DNA from: Phalacrocorax aristotelis
Lineage: Eukaryota; Chordata; Aves; Suliformes; Phalacrocoracidae
Direction: 5' to 3'
DNA length: 64,000 nt
NCBI RefSeq assembly: GCF_949628215.1
Contig: NC_134297.1
Coordinates: 4,278,001-4,342,000, forward strand
Numbering within the stretch: position 1 is the stretch's first letter; each line of letters opens with the position of its first letter. Below, one piece after another: positions 14,030-26,625 of this stretch. The notes under the pieces are model-generated. The model saw only the letters and a program-made list of their open reading frames with translations. It made no database searches and had not been told where the DNA came from. Both the position numbers and the translations under genes were made by a program.

Positions 14030-14310
14030 TGCCCCATTGCTGTGGCTAGTGGTAAGCTTTTCGGCAGCAGGTCCTGGTGCTTCCAGCTGAGCTGTGCCGG
14101 GCACTGCGGACACCTGCTCAAACGGCGGTCGCCGAAGGCGAGCGGCGCCAGTTGGAGTAAGAGGCAAAGTGACAGATGGAGAGGAAGGTGCTCATGAAGT
14201 GGCAGCAAGGCAACTGCAACTCACGTGCCGAGCAGTGCTCACCAGGCACCACGTGCCACGAGCAGCCACCTGGCCCGGCTTCCCGCTCTGGCCAAACCGT
14301 GCGGCAGATC
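14030..14310. promoter_or_regulatory. CpG-rich pocket in intron 1
   Basis: Locally dense in CG dinucleotides (about nine in 14096-14150) with two CACGTG sites 28 bp apart (14222, 14250) in an otherwise CpG-poor region. It may be an enhancer or alternative promoter; overlapping open frames on both strands reflect the GC content. Confidence 0.3.
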
Positions 14311-17300
14311 CACACTCTGCCTAAAACCCACCCGTGATGGGAAAAAGAGGCCCTAGCGATAAGAGGGCCTTGATACAGAAAACAGAGATACGGCAAATCC
14401 CTGTTCCATCCCGGCTCATTGCTGTATGGGAAGAAGAGCAATTAGAAAGAAGAAAGCATCGTGCTTGTCTTGAACGCTGCGAGGGAACGTACTTATTTCC
14501 AATCAGCATGACAACTGCTTCCTTTCCTGGCTATCACTGAAACTCCAGATGGTACATTTGAGCGTACTTAAACCTCTAACTTGGCTCCTTGCAAAGACAT
14601 TGTCTTCCTGGTTAGCTAAAAATGTATTAATAGTATTGGGATGAAAGCTCCTGCTTTCCTGCACTGCGCTATTTGAATAATGAAATCTTGGTCATTCTGC
14701 GGCATTCTGGCTAGTATTAAAGTTAGGCGTTTAAAGAGGATGAGCCTCTGCTGAGTGTGCGCCAGTTATAAACACCTTCTATTTTAATTTATTTGTATTA
14801 TCTGTATTTGGCTTTTTTGCTAATATTCAGAATTCTGCAAACCCTGTAACAGCAGCAGTTATCACCCGTCTTCCCTAACCCTGTCACCCTTTTCCAGCAA
14901 TTGCTCTGCATCGAAGTTTTGAGCCCCTCTGAATCAGCCAGCTGAGGTGCTGCCAACTGTTATGGTTTTATTAGGGAATTGTGAGACATCATTTTCTGAA
15001 ACCTCCAGATTCAAGACTCCTGTTATTTTCAGAGACTGCTGCTCTTTGTTCGAGTGGCAGTACCTTGCTAGATTCGCACACAGGGAGAAAAACTTAAGGA
15101 AGTGAACTAGGAAATCCAAACAAAAAAACTAAAAAGAAAAACAATATCATGGTTGTAAGCAAAACTAATGACAGGTTTTTGCACCTGAAGCTGAAGGGGA
15201 GAATGAAAGGACAGACAAATCTTGATGGTGTGCAACCACTTCAAATCAGCCAAAACACATGCGCCACGTTCCTCCTCCGTCACGTGGGGACCTGGTGGAG
15301 CGGCTGGCAACTGCGAGCTCAGGGCTTTCACATCTAATCCCATGCCTCATGAAAAGCTGCATTGTTATTGTTCTAAAGAAATTAATATCCTGTTTCCTTT
15401 TTAAACTGTGTATCTCTTTAAAAATGTTAAATGGCTGCTGCATTCCTGCCTTTATCCCGGACAATTTTTATGAGTCTGTACTTCCCTCTTCTTCTGCTTA
15501 ACAAGCTGGCTAAGCAGAGGATTAGGGGAATGACTTAGTGCACATGTGCTGAAGAAGGGGGGGAAAAATCCGCCTTAAAAATCTTACATAACTTAAAGAA
15601 AAATAAACACATAAAACAGAGACACACACCCAGGCCCTCACTCTTTGCACTTAAAAATAATCATCATTATGTGGCCAGACTGCAGTTTGCCAGCTGGACT
15701 GTCCCCTGAAAAAAATGAACATTTTAAATTACGGAAAGTAGAAATACATTGCAGCATGTTTCCCAAACTTATTTCTGACAGCATTGCCCATTTCCCTCTC
15801 TTTCCTATTACCAGAGCTTGGTATTCAATAGCTTGGAGTAAGCAGCCAGCCACCTCTTGGGAAGGAGGAGGAAGGGAACTACCGAGCCCTATCATGCTGT
15901 CAGGCACCTTCTATAAATATTTATGTGACCTACAGGATATAGCACAGTTTGAAATCTTGCAGCTCCATAGCCACTGTGCAGTCAGGCAGTTCCCCGTCCT
16001 CCTCTGAAAGTTCCTGTATTTCAGGCAAGAGCTGGGTCTTCACATCGCGGGGATCTGCTTACGGCATTCGCTGACCTAAACTGGGGCTGTTGTACCGAAC
16101 AGCATGTTCCTGAGGGATCTGGGCGTATAGCAATGAACTCGCGTTTTGCGGAGGATGTGGCTGCAATTAGAGTCACTCAATAAACGTGAGGAGGACTTTA
16201 TGTCCTCCATCATGTGCGGAAAGCAACAGAAGGATAAGCTAAGGTAATGCTTGAAGGATTGAGCGAGAGCTCAGTGAAGGGAAGAAAAAGTAATTCTTCT
16301 GCCATGCACTTATGTTAGAGTCATTCCTGTCTTGCAAAGACACCCAGTTCTGGGGGGTATCTTTCTTAACAAACTGCAGAAAAGGAACCTACCCACCCCC
16401 TACCCTGAACAGGAACTTGATCCCTAGTGGTATCTTCCTGTCCCATTCCTATTTATAGCAGTAAGGTCACCCAAATAAGAACAGAAACAATATCGTATGA
16501 TTTTTGGTGACCAACTGAACTCTGCATATTCAGAATTCAGAGGAACACATTTGAATAACCGACACCAAAAACCATTTGGAAAGAACACTTCGCTGTGGCC
16601 ATTTTTTGTGTGAAGAACAACTAAGCAATTTGTGAGACACGCAGTCAGTTATTTGGAATTTGGGCATCTTTGCCTACATCAAATAATCAAGTCATTAGAT
16701 AGACAGAAATTTTGTCTGCAAAACTGTTCTTCAACAGGCAATTGTTTATTGGCAGTCTAAAATAGACACGTTTCCACTATTGTACTGTTAACGGTATAAA
16801 CGATGAAAACTGCAAAAATTAAAGAATCTGTAAAGGTCTCTTGATGGGAAATTTGTAAACACACACACACAAAAAGCTGGGAATTTTACTGTCTGCAAAG
16901 ACTTTATAACTGCTTCCCTATACGTATTGCTGTACAGCAGGGCTGGAATGCAGACCCTCCGGCACCATGACTGAGTTTGACGTGTAAGCTAAGGGGGAAT
17001 TAACTATTAGGCTTCTGACCTGTACCTGGCCCGACAGGCGTGCGCCAAACAGCAACTACAGCCACATTGAGAAAAGGGCTATTTTTTGTCATTTCCTGGA
17101 GCCAGCCAGCATTTTGTTTTCTATTCTTTTACCATAAACCAACATAGACTGAAAAAAGTCATGCTTTAAATAGATACATATACCTATTTGAATACATGTT
17201 TACATAAACACATATTTTATACACACACAAGCAAAAATAAACGTGCTTATTTTATAATCCTAACCAAAATGTTCTATCTGACAGCATTCTTCTTTCAAAC

Positions 17301-17899
17301 TCATTTAGCGTAAATTATGATCCCTAATTCCTATCTTATCATGTCAGGCAGTCCTTCGAACTGAACCTAATCATGAGGAGAGCCAAGTACTTTCATAATG
17401 CACCATGCGCAGTTTCCAAAATTTTTTATTTACACAGCTAAATATTTTATGGGCCAAAGATTCAGGGCTACTTGACATTATGAATTCGTCCCTCCAAGGG
17501 GTTTTGTTTATGGATAAGAAGTTTGTCTAGGCTTGAGGCACATAATGAAATGGAAGATTTAGTCATTCCCTTTCTTTTACAGGCTGCCTCCATCCTTCCG
17601 TTGCTCATTCACAAATCCCTTGGTGCCACTGTAGGCAGGCAGCTGGTAGGTGGATCTGAGGTAGAGGCTGCTGCTAGCGTTTTCTCCTGCCTCTGCGAGC
17701 AGTAGCATGCAGCAGAGCAAGCTCTCTCTTACAAACAGAGGTCAGCTCTGCCGACGGCAGAATCTCTGCTTATTAGAGCAAAGGGAGAGCCAGTGGAAAC
17801 AGGGAAATTCAGTCTTAATCAGTAGCCAGAGGGGCCAACTTTATATGAATTAGACGTTGCTTCTGGAGAGCAAACAGGCTCTCTGGACCCAAGGGTTCA

Positions 17900-18110
17900 A
17901 AACAGCTGCGTGACTCAGCCTTGGTGAGAGGAGGTTGCCTGCAGCGGCCTCTGCGCTGTACGTGCCTGCAGGGCCAGCACCAAGGGTGTGAGCGTCTCAG
18001 CCCCTGCAGCCCGGCCGCGATGGAGGCTGGGGACCCTGCGTGGCCACGGTGCACAAACGCAGTCATCTTCCCCACCCCAGCCCAGCACCTTGCCTGTCAG
18101 CTGATCTCTG
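17900..18110. promoter_or_regulatory. GC-rich pocket in intron 1
   Basis: A GC-rich block with several CpGs (for example GCCCGGCCGCGATGG around 18009) stands out from AT-richer flanks. No exon or donor typical of a UBASH3B first exon was recognised in it. Confidence 0.25.
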
Positions 18111-19617
18111 CTGCGGGCATCAGCACCCCAAAGTTTGCATATCTTTTAGTGATAAAACATAATGCAGGCGCAGACAAAGAACTAACTCAAAATAGTTCAT
18201 CCCTGTCCCTTGCTTTTGCACTACTTGCATTAACTTTCCCGCCTGGCATTTCGTTGCCCCGTGCACTACAGCACCACTGGCAGCCAGACATACCCTCCTT
18301 TTTGAAACTGGACTAGAACGAGAAAGCTGAGCGCTTACAGAGGAAGGATTTCCGTGTGGTGCTTCTGAGACTGAAGGTTCTCTTTATGGTTAGTGCATCA
18401 TTCCCCGTTACGGCCATTTCCTCTGAAGTAAGTGGGAATTTGCCATTATACTTAATGTTTATTGATATATATTTCCTAGCTGAATTGACGTTCCCCTGTT
18501 GCCTTCTTTTTTCTACCCTGAAATTGCAGGAAGCCAAAAATCCTTGAAGAGTAATGAATTAAGTTCTGTAGCGTGCAGAACTGTGTGCTCTCCCATTCCG
18601 TGCGCTGGGGTTAAAATAGGCACCGTTTACACATTAATACATATTCCAGAGCAGCAACACCGGTTCTGCTTTAATGTTTCAGGCTAAGGGGTCAACTGTT
18701 TAGCTAGGATGCTTCCTAGCAATATTTTGATACGGTTTAATCAGTGATTGAGTAGAGGAAGACTTTCCTTGTGACTTGACATTGAAGAGTGTCACTGGGA
18801 GGGCTTTGAGTTTGAAGAATCAAAAAAATCTGATTCTCTGTGGTGGCTAAAATACCTGCAGTGCTTTTGGAAGACACTGCTATTAAGATCTTCTTTCCCC
18901 TTCCCTAAATCCTCCGTCTCCGGACGTGTAGTTGGACATAGCATTTCCCTTGTTCTTTGTTCAAAATTGCTATTACATGTTGCTGTGCATTGTTAAATGA
19001 TTTTCCCATGCTTTGTCTCAGAGGCAGCAGAAGTTAAGAGATGGAGGAATTGGGTGGCTCGAGGGACACCCAATTTGCTGCACAAAGCTTATCACCTCCT
19101 ATCTGAATGGAGCTGCAATTTTTGCATGACCAGAAATGGTTACTGTGTGATGCCAGTTTGGTAGATTCTGAAAAATAAAATCTTTTCTGGCTTTTTTTTC
19201 TTTTCTGATGCATCTGTGTCACAAAACCACTTCTTACCGCTAGCTACAATACTACAGCCAACACTTGCTAACCAGTGTGAGTAAATGTGAACACCTAAGC
19301 CATAGCTAGTTACCTAATTACATGACCCGATTTTCTCAGGAGCAGAATATGTCTTCCAGCCCCCACTGCACTCAGCAGTTGTGAAAACCAGGCCACTTTT
19401 ATAAGTGGCCAAACATAGCTGTGACTACTTTTGGGTACTCAACTTGTAAAAAGTTGATTTTGACAGGGCCTGGGAGCTGGAGCACCCGAAGGATGGGTCC
19501 TGTCCAGGTTCTTGCTGGTGGCTAGGGCGGAGGGTGTTTGGGAGGGACGCAGCGCATGCCCTGGTTTGTGACTAACCAGAGGCTATCAGTCATCATCACC
19601 ATTCCCAGCATCAAATT

Positions 19618-19646
19618 AAAAAAAAAAGAAAAGAAAAAAAAAAAAA
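19618..19646. repeat. A-rich tract
   Basis: A-rich run broken only by two G residues. Confidence 0.95.
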
Positions 19647-22599
19647 GAGTCTCTCAGCTTCAGGTCCCATGATAAAAATATACCTTGGCTTTTGTTTGCC
19701 TTATGCAGTATTTCCTCCTTGCACTGAAAATTAAATTGAAAAGGGAGTTTATTGTCCTCATGGAAGAGATAGGCACCTTTTAAAATCACGCATGAACAAA
19801 AGCATGTGGGGCCCAGCCTAATGTTTTCTAATGCCCTTTGGGGTCTCAGGAGCACAAAGGCAACGGAGAAGGAGCTGCAGTCAATTCCAGCAGAGCTCTA
19901 TTGTGCGATTTGTTCCAAGGAAACATCAATTCATTAAGCGAACAAGTCAACAAGGGTGGGTGGCAGAACCGTCTGTCCTGCTAGATTGTGCATGACTCCT
20001 TCAGAGATCTGCTCTGGGGTCTGGAGAGAGTAAATAACAAGTGAGAGCCAGCTTGTCTGCCTTCACTTTGCAAGAGGAGAAACTGCTCACTTCAAAGCCA
20101 GAGCTTTACTGGGAGGGCGTTTGTAATTCACTGCGTGGGATTCAGTGCAGACAGACACACTTCAGTGGCAAGATGTATGGTTAGGAGAGTCAAATATTAG
20201 TTGTGTTTTAAAGAGCATAAACAACAAGAGGGGAGGTGAACCGAGCAAAGGCATCATACAGGAATGTTGCCTTTGTACAGAAAACCAAGAGAGTGAAGAT
20301 CCATGGCCACCATCTGAGGCAGCTGGACATTGCTCTGCTCAAGGAGCAGCCTCCCTGAAAAGTTCCCAGCCTGTGCAAGGGGAGAGGGCTTTGCTCTTTG
20401 GTCTTGTCTGAACTACTTTTCAAAGCAAAGCAGTGGCTGTTTTGCATAGTGCACCTGAGCCAGACCAGGAAAATGGCAGCAAGATAGAACAGACCGAACT
20501 ATGATGTTGACCGCACAAGATACATCCTTCCAGAAGGCAGGTGCTTGGACTAGCACTCTGCTGATCTCAAATGAATGCTGGCAGATAAGGGCAGCAAAAT
20601 GCTTCATGAGGAAGTATTTTCATAATCACACATTTGCAACACAGCCCTTTTCTGCAGCATTATCTTTCTGCCTTCCTCTTACTCTCAAAATGAACAAAAA
20701 TATGTATATTCAAGGGGTGGGGAAGCCAAGGGCAGAGCTGAAACACAGCTGAGTCAACAACACATGTCTACGGGCTGGTGGGTAAGACTGCATATTCCTG
20801 CATGGTTATCAGAGCACTTTCGAAAGTCATCACTGCAGGCAGAAAGGGCAACAGAAGCGCAGTAAACATCCTACACAGCCCTATGGGCAGAAACAAGAAA
20901 TGCTGGAGGGTCCCAGCTGCCCTAATCCTAGAGCCACGGGTTGGACCCTGGGTCATGATGCTTCTCCCTCACTTGGACCCGCTTCCTGTAACCAACCAGC
21001 AGCATCTTCTCACAGCAGATAACACAGGGTGTATAGTTCATTGATCTTGTCCCTTTGGTCAGACACATTGCCTCTAGCTTAAAGATGTCGGCAAGTCTTT
21101 TGCATTATTATCAAGCTGTTACATACCATATTTAGTAAGATTAGGTTACAGCTCGAGGCCAGCTAGTGTAAACTAGAAGTTTTCCTGTCCTCAGTCAAAT
21201 TTTCTGTCACTAACAGCAGGCAGCTCTGAGACACGGCGTATAACCCACAGACCAAAAGGGAGGCAGCTGTGTCAGCCAAATTAACAACTGGAGAATACAA
21301 CTGGCTGTCACCTTCGTCAGCCCCCGGGCTGTACCCCTGCTTGCGCGCCACACACCGAGCGGGGCTTTACCTTTGGTGGGAGCTGCGCTGGTGCCTGGAT
21401 GCATTACGTGTTGCCTAACGCTGGGGAAGACACCTCTGTCTACCAGCCTAGTGCAGTGGGCCCGTAGGGTGGAGAGCCTTTTCTGGCACTGCCCATCTGC
21501 AGGATCCCTGTCCCTTCCCTGGTGGCAGGGGACATCTGCCTGGAGATCCCACTCTTGCCTTCTGTGAGGGCTTCTTGCTCTTCAGACCTTCCTCCACACC
21601 ATTTTGCATGAGCATGTGCTGGTTAATTAGATGAAACCAGCATCCCATTCATTTTTGCCTTTGTCCTACCACACCTGTAGCACTTGTTTGAGAGCAATAC
21701 TGCCATTTTTCCCTTAAGTAGGAAGCTCTGAAATCACCTATTGATGGTGAATTTGCCTCCTGAGACCTGAGGGCCTGACTTCTGCCCCACAACCCTAACG
21801 TTTCTATCCTTTTCTGCCTCTTTCATTCATAATTTTTCCTAAATATTTATGCCATTTGGATTCTGGGTGAATTCCTCATTCTGGCAGTCTCTAGCATTAC
21901 AAAGCTGAGCTGATCCACAGCTGCATTTCAATGCTGATGTCAAGCATTTGGAAAACACTGTTACACATCTACCAGCACTGTGCTGGTTTCTTCTGCAACT
22001 GGAAAACTTGCTGAATAGACGACTTGGGTCTTCCTAGCTGGAGTGAAAAGTGATTTATTATTATTTCCTGAAGGGAAATAAGCAAAAGAGCATGTTCAAC
22101 GTAGCAAGGACTGAAGGGAGCTAGCGAATTTTGGCAGGTTATTGTAACCTGGAAAAAGCTCTGGTTTGTGCCCCCTGGTGGCAGTTGAATTTTTCTTGTC
22201 CTCGGTGCTATTGCAATAACTGCGCTTCCAGACCCAAATCTTTTCATTTTTGTGCTGAGCAAATGACTAGCAAAGAGGTCATTTAATGCCAACAGCTGGT
22301 GCTTCACTATTCAGAAAAACATCAGGCCAAGCAGGGAAAACCCAGAGGTCCACGTCTTATACTTTGAACAGGCTGCATGATTTTGCCCCTCAAACAGAGT
22401 ATGGCGATTTGACAGGCAGCACATCTGAAAGACAGCCCCAGGTCTGAGGGAATCAGTCTGGGAAGCGTATCCCACAGGTTTCTAAACACATGGTTACAGC
22501 CCTTCCCCAGCAAGGACCCCAGGCTCAAGCAACAGATGTGACTATAGCCATGTATTCCAGCATCACTGAAATATTCTTTTTGTTTTGTTCTCTCTTCAG

Positions 22600-22653
22600 A
22601 CAAAAAGCACTGGCATCAACAGGCGGAAGAAGCGTTCAAGCAGCATGCGACTG
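22600..22653 (+). CDS. UBASH3B: UBASH3B exon 2: end of UBA domain
   Basis: The 54-nt exon begins with the last base of a codon (expected Ala) and reads QKALASTGGRSVQAACD, then the first two bases of a Trp codon completed by the next exon. This is helix 3 of the ubiquitin-associated domain, which binds ubiquitin and ubiquitinated receptors. The acceptor has a pyrimidine tract ending TCTCTTCAG. The donor GTTGGT is weak against the GTAAGT consensus. No start codon lies here, so the protein must begin in an exon left of the window. Confidence 0.95.
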
Positions 22654-25600
22654 GTTGGTATGAAGTAATAAATGTTAAAAAGTAGTAAAAGGAAGTAGTG
22701 GATTTAATGTTTAAGGTTTTAGCCATTAGAATGTGGAATGTTTAAACAGGGGCCTTATCTGAAAAGCACTTGCCAAATTAGTGAGACGTTATTTAAGTGC
22801 TGTAAATAAGCAATCCAGAAACAAGCCTTGTCTGAGAGAGTTTGTGATCTCGAGTAATAGGAAAAAAAGGTGAGAGAAAGGAACCGCTAGTCTCTCCACC
22901 CTAGCACCTAAACGGAAAACTGAGAGCTGCCTTTTCAAAGATGTTGAGCAATTTCTAGTGCTCTCCTCCCTGTGTTTTGTACACCTCAAGTCAGAGAGGC
23001 AGAAGCAGTGACCCAGGTTAGATCTTCAGAGCCTCAGTCTGAAACTCAAAACCAATTTTCTGTATTACTTAGTAGTGGTAATGGGCTGCAAGTGAGACAG
23101 CGCGCGCCTCTGCCTGACCTGCCAGGGCTGATTTTTGCCATAAAGGGAGAACAAAAGGGAGTGAGGACAGGAAGCTAATCTCGCAGGAAAAAAAAAAAAA
23201 AATGTCTTTACCTGTCAAGCTAACATTTCTTTCTCCCTCTCAGGCTGTTCTCCCATGTGGGTGACCCATTCCTTGATGACACCCTGCCTCGGGAGTACGT
23301 CCTCTACCTGCGCCCCACCGGCCCCCTGGCTCAGAAGCTGTCTGAGTTCTGGCAGCAATCAAAGCAGATCTGTGGGAAGAACAAAGCTCACAACATTTTC
23401 CCACATATCACCCTTTGCCAGTTCTTTATGGTAAACCAGAGCTCCTCTTTCCATTGCCTTTATGCATGCATTCATGAGCAGCCCTTGCCAGGTCCAGACT
23501 GGAGACATTACACGCTTCATTCAGTCGCTGCAGAAGGGTTTGTGCTTGGGAGTTCGGGGGGGTTGTTACCAGAACCACCTGACGCCTGGGCTTGTTGAGG
23601 AGGTAATTGGTGGTTTTAAGTGGTTTTTTTAGGGGGAAGAGCAGCAGCAGAAGATTAAATTCTCATATCTCAAGTGATCATTAACATGAGAATAGATGGA
23701 GGGTGTGTGGGGTGAGGTTAGGAAGGTTACTTGGGGATAGCTGATCCTGCTTTGAGGCCAAGGGAGGGGCAAGTGATTTCTAAACATACCTTCTTCTATG
23801 ACCCTGTGCTTCTCTCACTGCGTAACAGCAAAGGTAGACCATTCACGCCCACCCACGCAAGCCTTTCCTTTCTCTGCCGAGTGCACTGGAGAGCTAAGCA
23901 CAGGCGTAAGGAATGATTCTCCGCCTGAGAAATGCTTGTGCCGTTTCCTTTGGCAGTGCGAGGACAGCAAGGTCGATGCTCTCACTGAAGCTCTGCAGGC
24001 CACCGTGATGCGGTGGAAATGCAAATTCCCTGCCCCTCTGCCTTTGGAGCTCTACACGTCCTCAAACTTCATTGGGCTTTTTGTCAAGGAAGAAAGTGCT
24101 GAGGTGCTCAAGAAGTTTGCTGCAGACTTCGCTGCAGAGGCTGCTTCTAAAGCAGGTGAGTGACTATGCTGGCAGCTACCAAGAACCCACAGCTTGCTCA
24201 AGGCTTTGTGCATTTTCAGAAACCAAAGTTTTGATGGTATGAACAAAATTAAGCTCATTAAACCAATGCCTGATTTTTAAAAGTGGCTTGAAGACTAAGA
24301 GCCCAAGAGGAACACCCCATCAGGTGCTATGGGTTTCAGTGCTTTTTCAGTTGAAAGATCACCTCACACTTAGTCTCAAGTGTTATCTCTTGAAAGGGAA
24401 GTTGACATTTTGGTGGTTCCTTAACCTTTCAAATAACTGCTCTGTCTGCAAGGCTGAGCATTTCCTGCTCCGCACGCTACCTCAAGCCACTGTCACAAAA
24501 CTTTCTTCAGCCATGTAGGGGCTCTTTTTGGTTTTTTGCTGCATTTCTGAGATGCAGAGAGGGCTATGTGACAAGACCTCAAGCGTCCTGGCAACCTAGG
24601 AGGGAACCTTTTCAAATAGCCCTAGCTCAGTGCTGACATGGCTGGCTCCGTTGCCTGGTCCTCTACTGCTTCTGGATGGGGAAACCCATCAGCAGCCAGG
24701 AGTGGGGAGACAGCCAGAGCATCCCATACTCTGACAGTCTCTGCTACTGAACAGGCTCTCTGGGTGTCCTCTGATTACCTCCAAACTTGGAAGTCAGAAC
24801 AGCATCGGAGCAGTATAATAGCTCCCTGACTAATCCTCCCACCCTCTGTCACCGTAGTGCTCAGCCTGGCAACAAAACCGGTTTAGTCCTTCATTATCAC
24901 AGGCTTATCCTGGAGGTTAAGTGCATCAAGACGTGGCAACTTCTGAGTCCCTGGGCTGTTTCCATGCTAGGCAGGCACACTGTAACACCATGCAGAACGC
25001 CTAGAAGTGCCTGTCCCTGGTTCAGAGGAAGAGATACAGACGTGTCGTAGGTTCATCACACCTCTGAATCGCATTGCTTTCACCTGACAGTGACCTAGAA
25101 CTTGTCTTCCCTTTAGAAGAGGGCGGAAATGGCTGTTATCTTTACAAATGCACATTTTGGAAGGCAGCAACAAGCAGAGACTTTAGGCGAGTCCAAAGAC
25201 TGCTGCAGCCACGTCAGAATCGTACAAATGTTCCCCTGCATAGCGTAGACGTACCCTCCAAACCAACACAGTCAGAACAGCAGATCTTACCCCAAAAACA
25301 CTGACCCAGAAGAATGAAGCACCAATGGCTGCCAGCAAGCTTCTACCCCTGCGACTGCTCCAATTTAGACAAGCTGGTTCTTTCTTAGGGGAAGCTGATT
25401 GCTGCATTGCAGTCCACAGCTCGGTCAGGTTATCACATTAAAGTCTCTGGGGCTTTTCCAGAGATCCAGAGCATATTTTTTCTTGCTGATCAAAAAAAAA
25501 AAAAAAAGAAGATGGATGAGCTTGCAAAGCTACCGTGGGCTGGCACTTGGAGCCAAGTCTCTCAATAGCTGCAATTTTGACTGAATAATCAGTCAAATTT

Positions 25601-26593
25601 AATTGCAATTTTTGGTTGAATAAGCAAGAATAAATTACATGCAAACAATGTATCCTATGATTTCCACATCTACTGGAAGAGTCCCAGTATTTCACGTACT
25701 TTCACCTTTCTGCTGCCTGGAATCTTTTCCTAATAAAGGTTCTTTTTCTGCAGGATCATTTTGAATCATTATCATATCAATGTCTGTTTCCACTATTTTG
25801 GAATACCTCACCTTCAGTGGGCAAACTGGTAATCCAGCTAATGTCCAGGGAAAAGATTTAATCCACTCACATGAACCTGTAAATTCCATGGATTTGTAAT
25901 TTCTACTGTAGGAGAGCGAACAGAGGAGGGAAAGTAAAAATTATTACTTTTAACTTCCTTATTTTGGAGACATCCTCATCTGCTAATGAAAGAAAGGACA
26001 CCCCTTTCCTGGAAAAGTATCTTTTTTTGGCAGAAAACCCAGTGGCTTCAAAATTACAATAATTGTTATCACGCCATCCAGAAGCCCATTGTTTTCTGAA
26101 TGTAAACGAGTTTTGGCAGTCTGGCAAGGATGCCTTGTCTACCACCCTGGTGTGACTCAGGACTGGATCAGGCCACAAATCTCTAATAATTTGATCCAAG
26201 GTGCAACATACATAGGGAACTCACGTTTGACTTCCCCAAAACCTTTTCAGAAACTGCCCTACAATTTGTTCCGCTTGAGCTACCTTTAAAAGTTTGGCTC
26301 CCAGCTCCTGTTCAGCGGCGATAGACACTTTTACAGCTTCAGAAAGCTGCTGATCTTGGCAGTCACTTGTTGCTAACTGACATCTTCTCATTGCAGACGT
26401 TCACGTGGAGCCCCACAAGAAGCAGCTCCACGTGACGCTGGCCTATCACTTCCAGACCAGCCACCTGCCCACACTGGAGAAGTTAGCACAGAACATCGAT
26501 GTCAAGCTGGGCTGTGACTGGGTTGCCGCAATATTCTCCCGAGACATACGCTTCGTTAATCATGAGGTAAATTTTTGGAGCTTGTTTCAGTCC

Positions 26594-26625
<32 letters not shown>

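Larger units (their letters stand above)
1..22599 (+). other. UBASH3B: Probable UBASH3B intron 1 (3' part), no exon found
   Basis: No stretch here resembles UBASH3B exon 1 (the remaining UBA residues), and no open frame looks like a conserved protein. The first intron of UBASH3B is very long in mammals, so reading this as intron 1 is an inference from position. Contents seen: a TCCA repeat at 4507-4533, a TGTC repeat at 9787-9803, a C12 run at 12072-12083, an A-rich tract at 19618-19646, homopolymers at 3267-3281 and 5594-5606, two hairpins (7173-7256, 7836-7857), faint old repeat remnants (6375-6430, 10616-10745), and CG-rich pockets near 14030-14310 and 17900-18110. Intron splicing ends at the CAG at 22597-22599. 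Confidence 0.75.

Noticed and set aside
13765..14208. 147-codon minus-strand frame with a hydrophobic start resembling a leader peptide
   Set aside because: Three other long frames overlap it on both strands in the same CpG-rich pocket, which points to low stop frequency from composition. No domain, splice signal or known protein is recognised.
17921..18316. 131-codon frame in intron 1
   Set aside because: The GC-rich pocket explains its length; no recognisable product and no match to UBASH3B exon 1.
19618..19646. A-rich tract as the tail of a retrogene
   Set aside because: No coding or structured sequence precedes it on either strand and no target-site duplication was found by eye.
23257..23598. 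113-codon frame starting at an ATG, apparently a complete small gene
   Set aside because: Its first 58 codons are UBASH3B exon 3 and the rest reads through the GT donor at 23431 into the intron.
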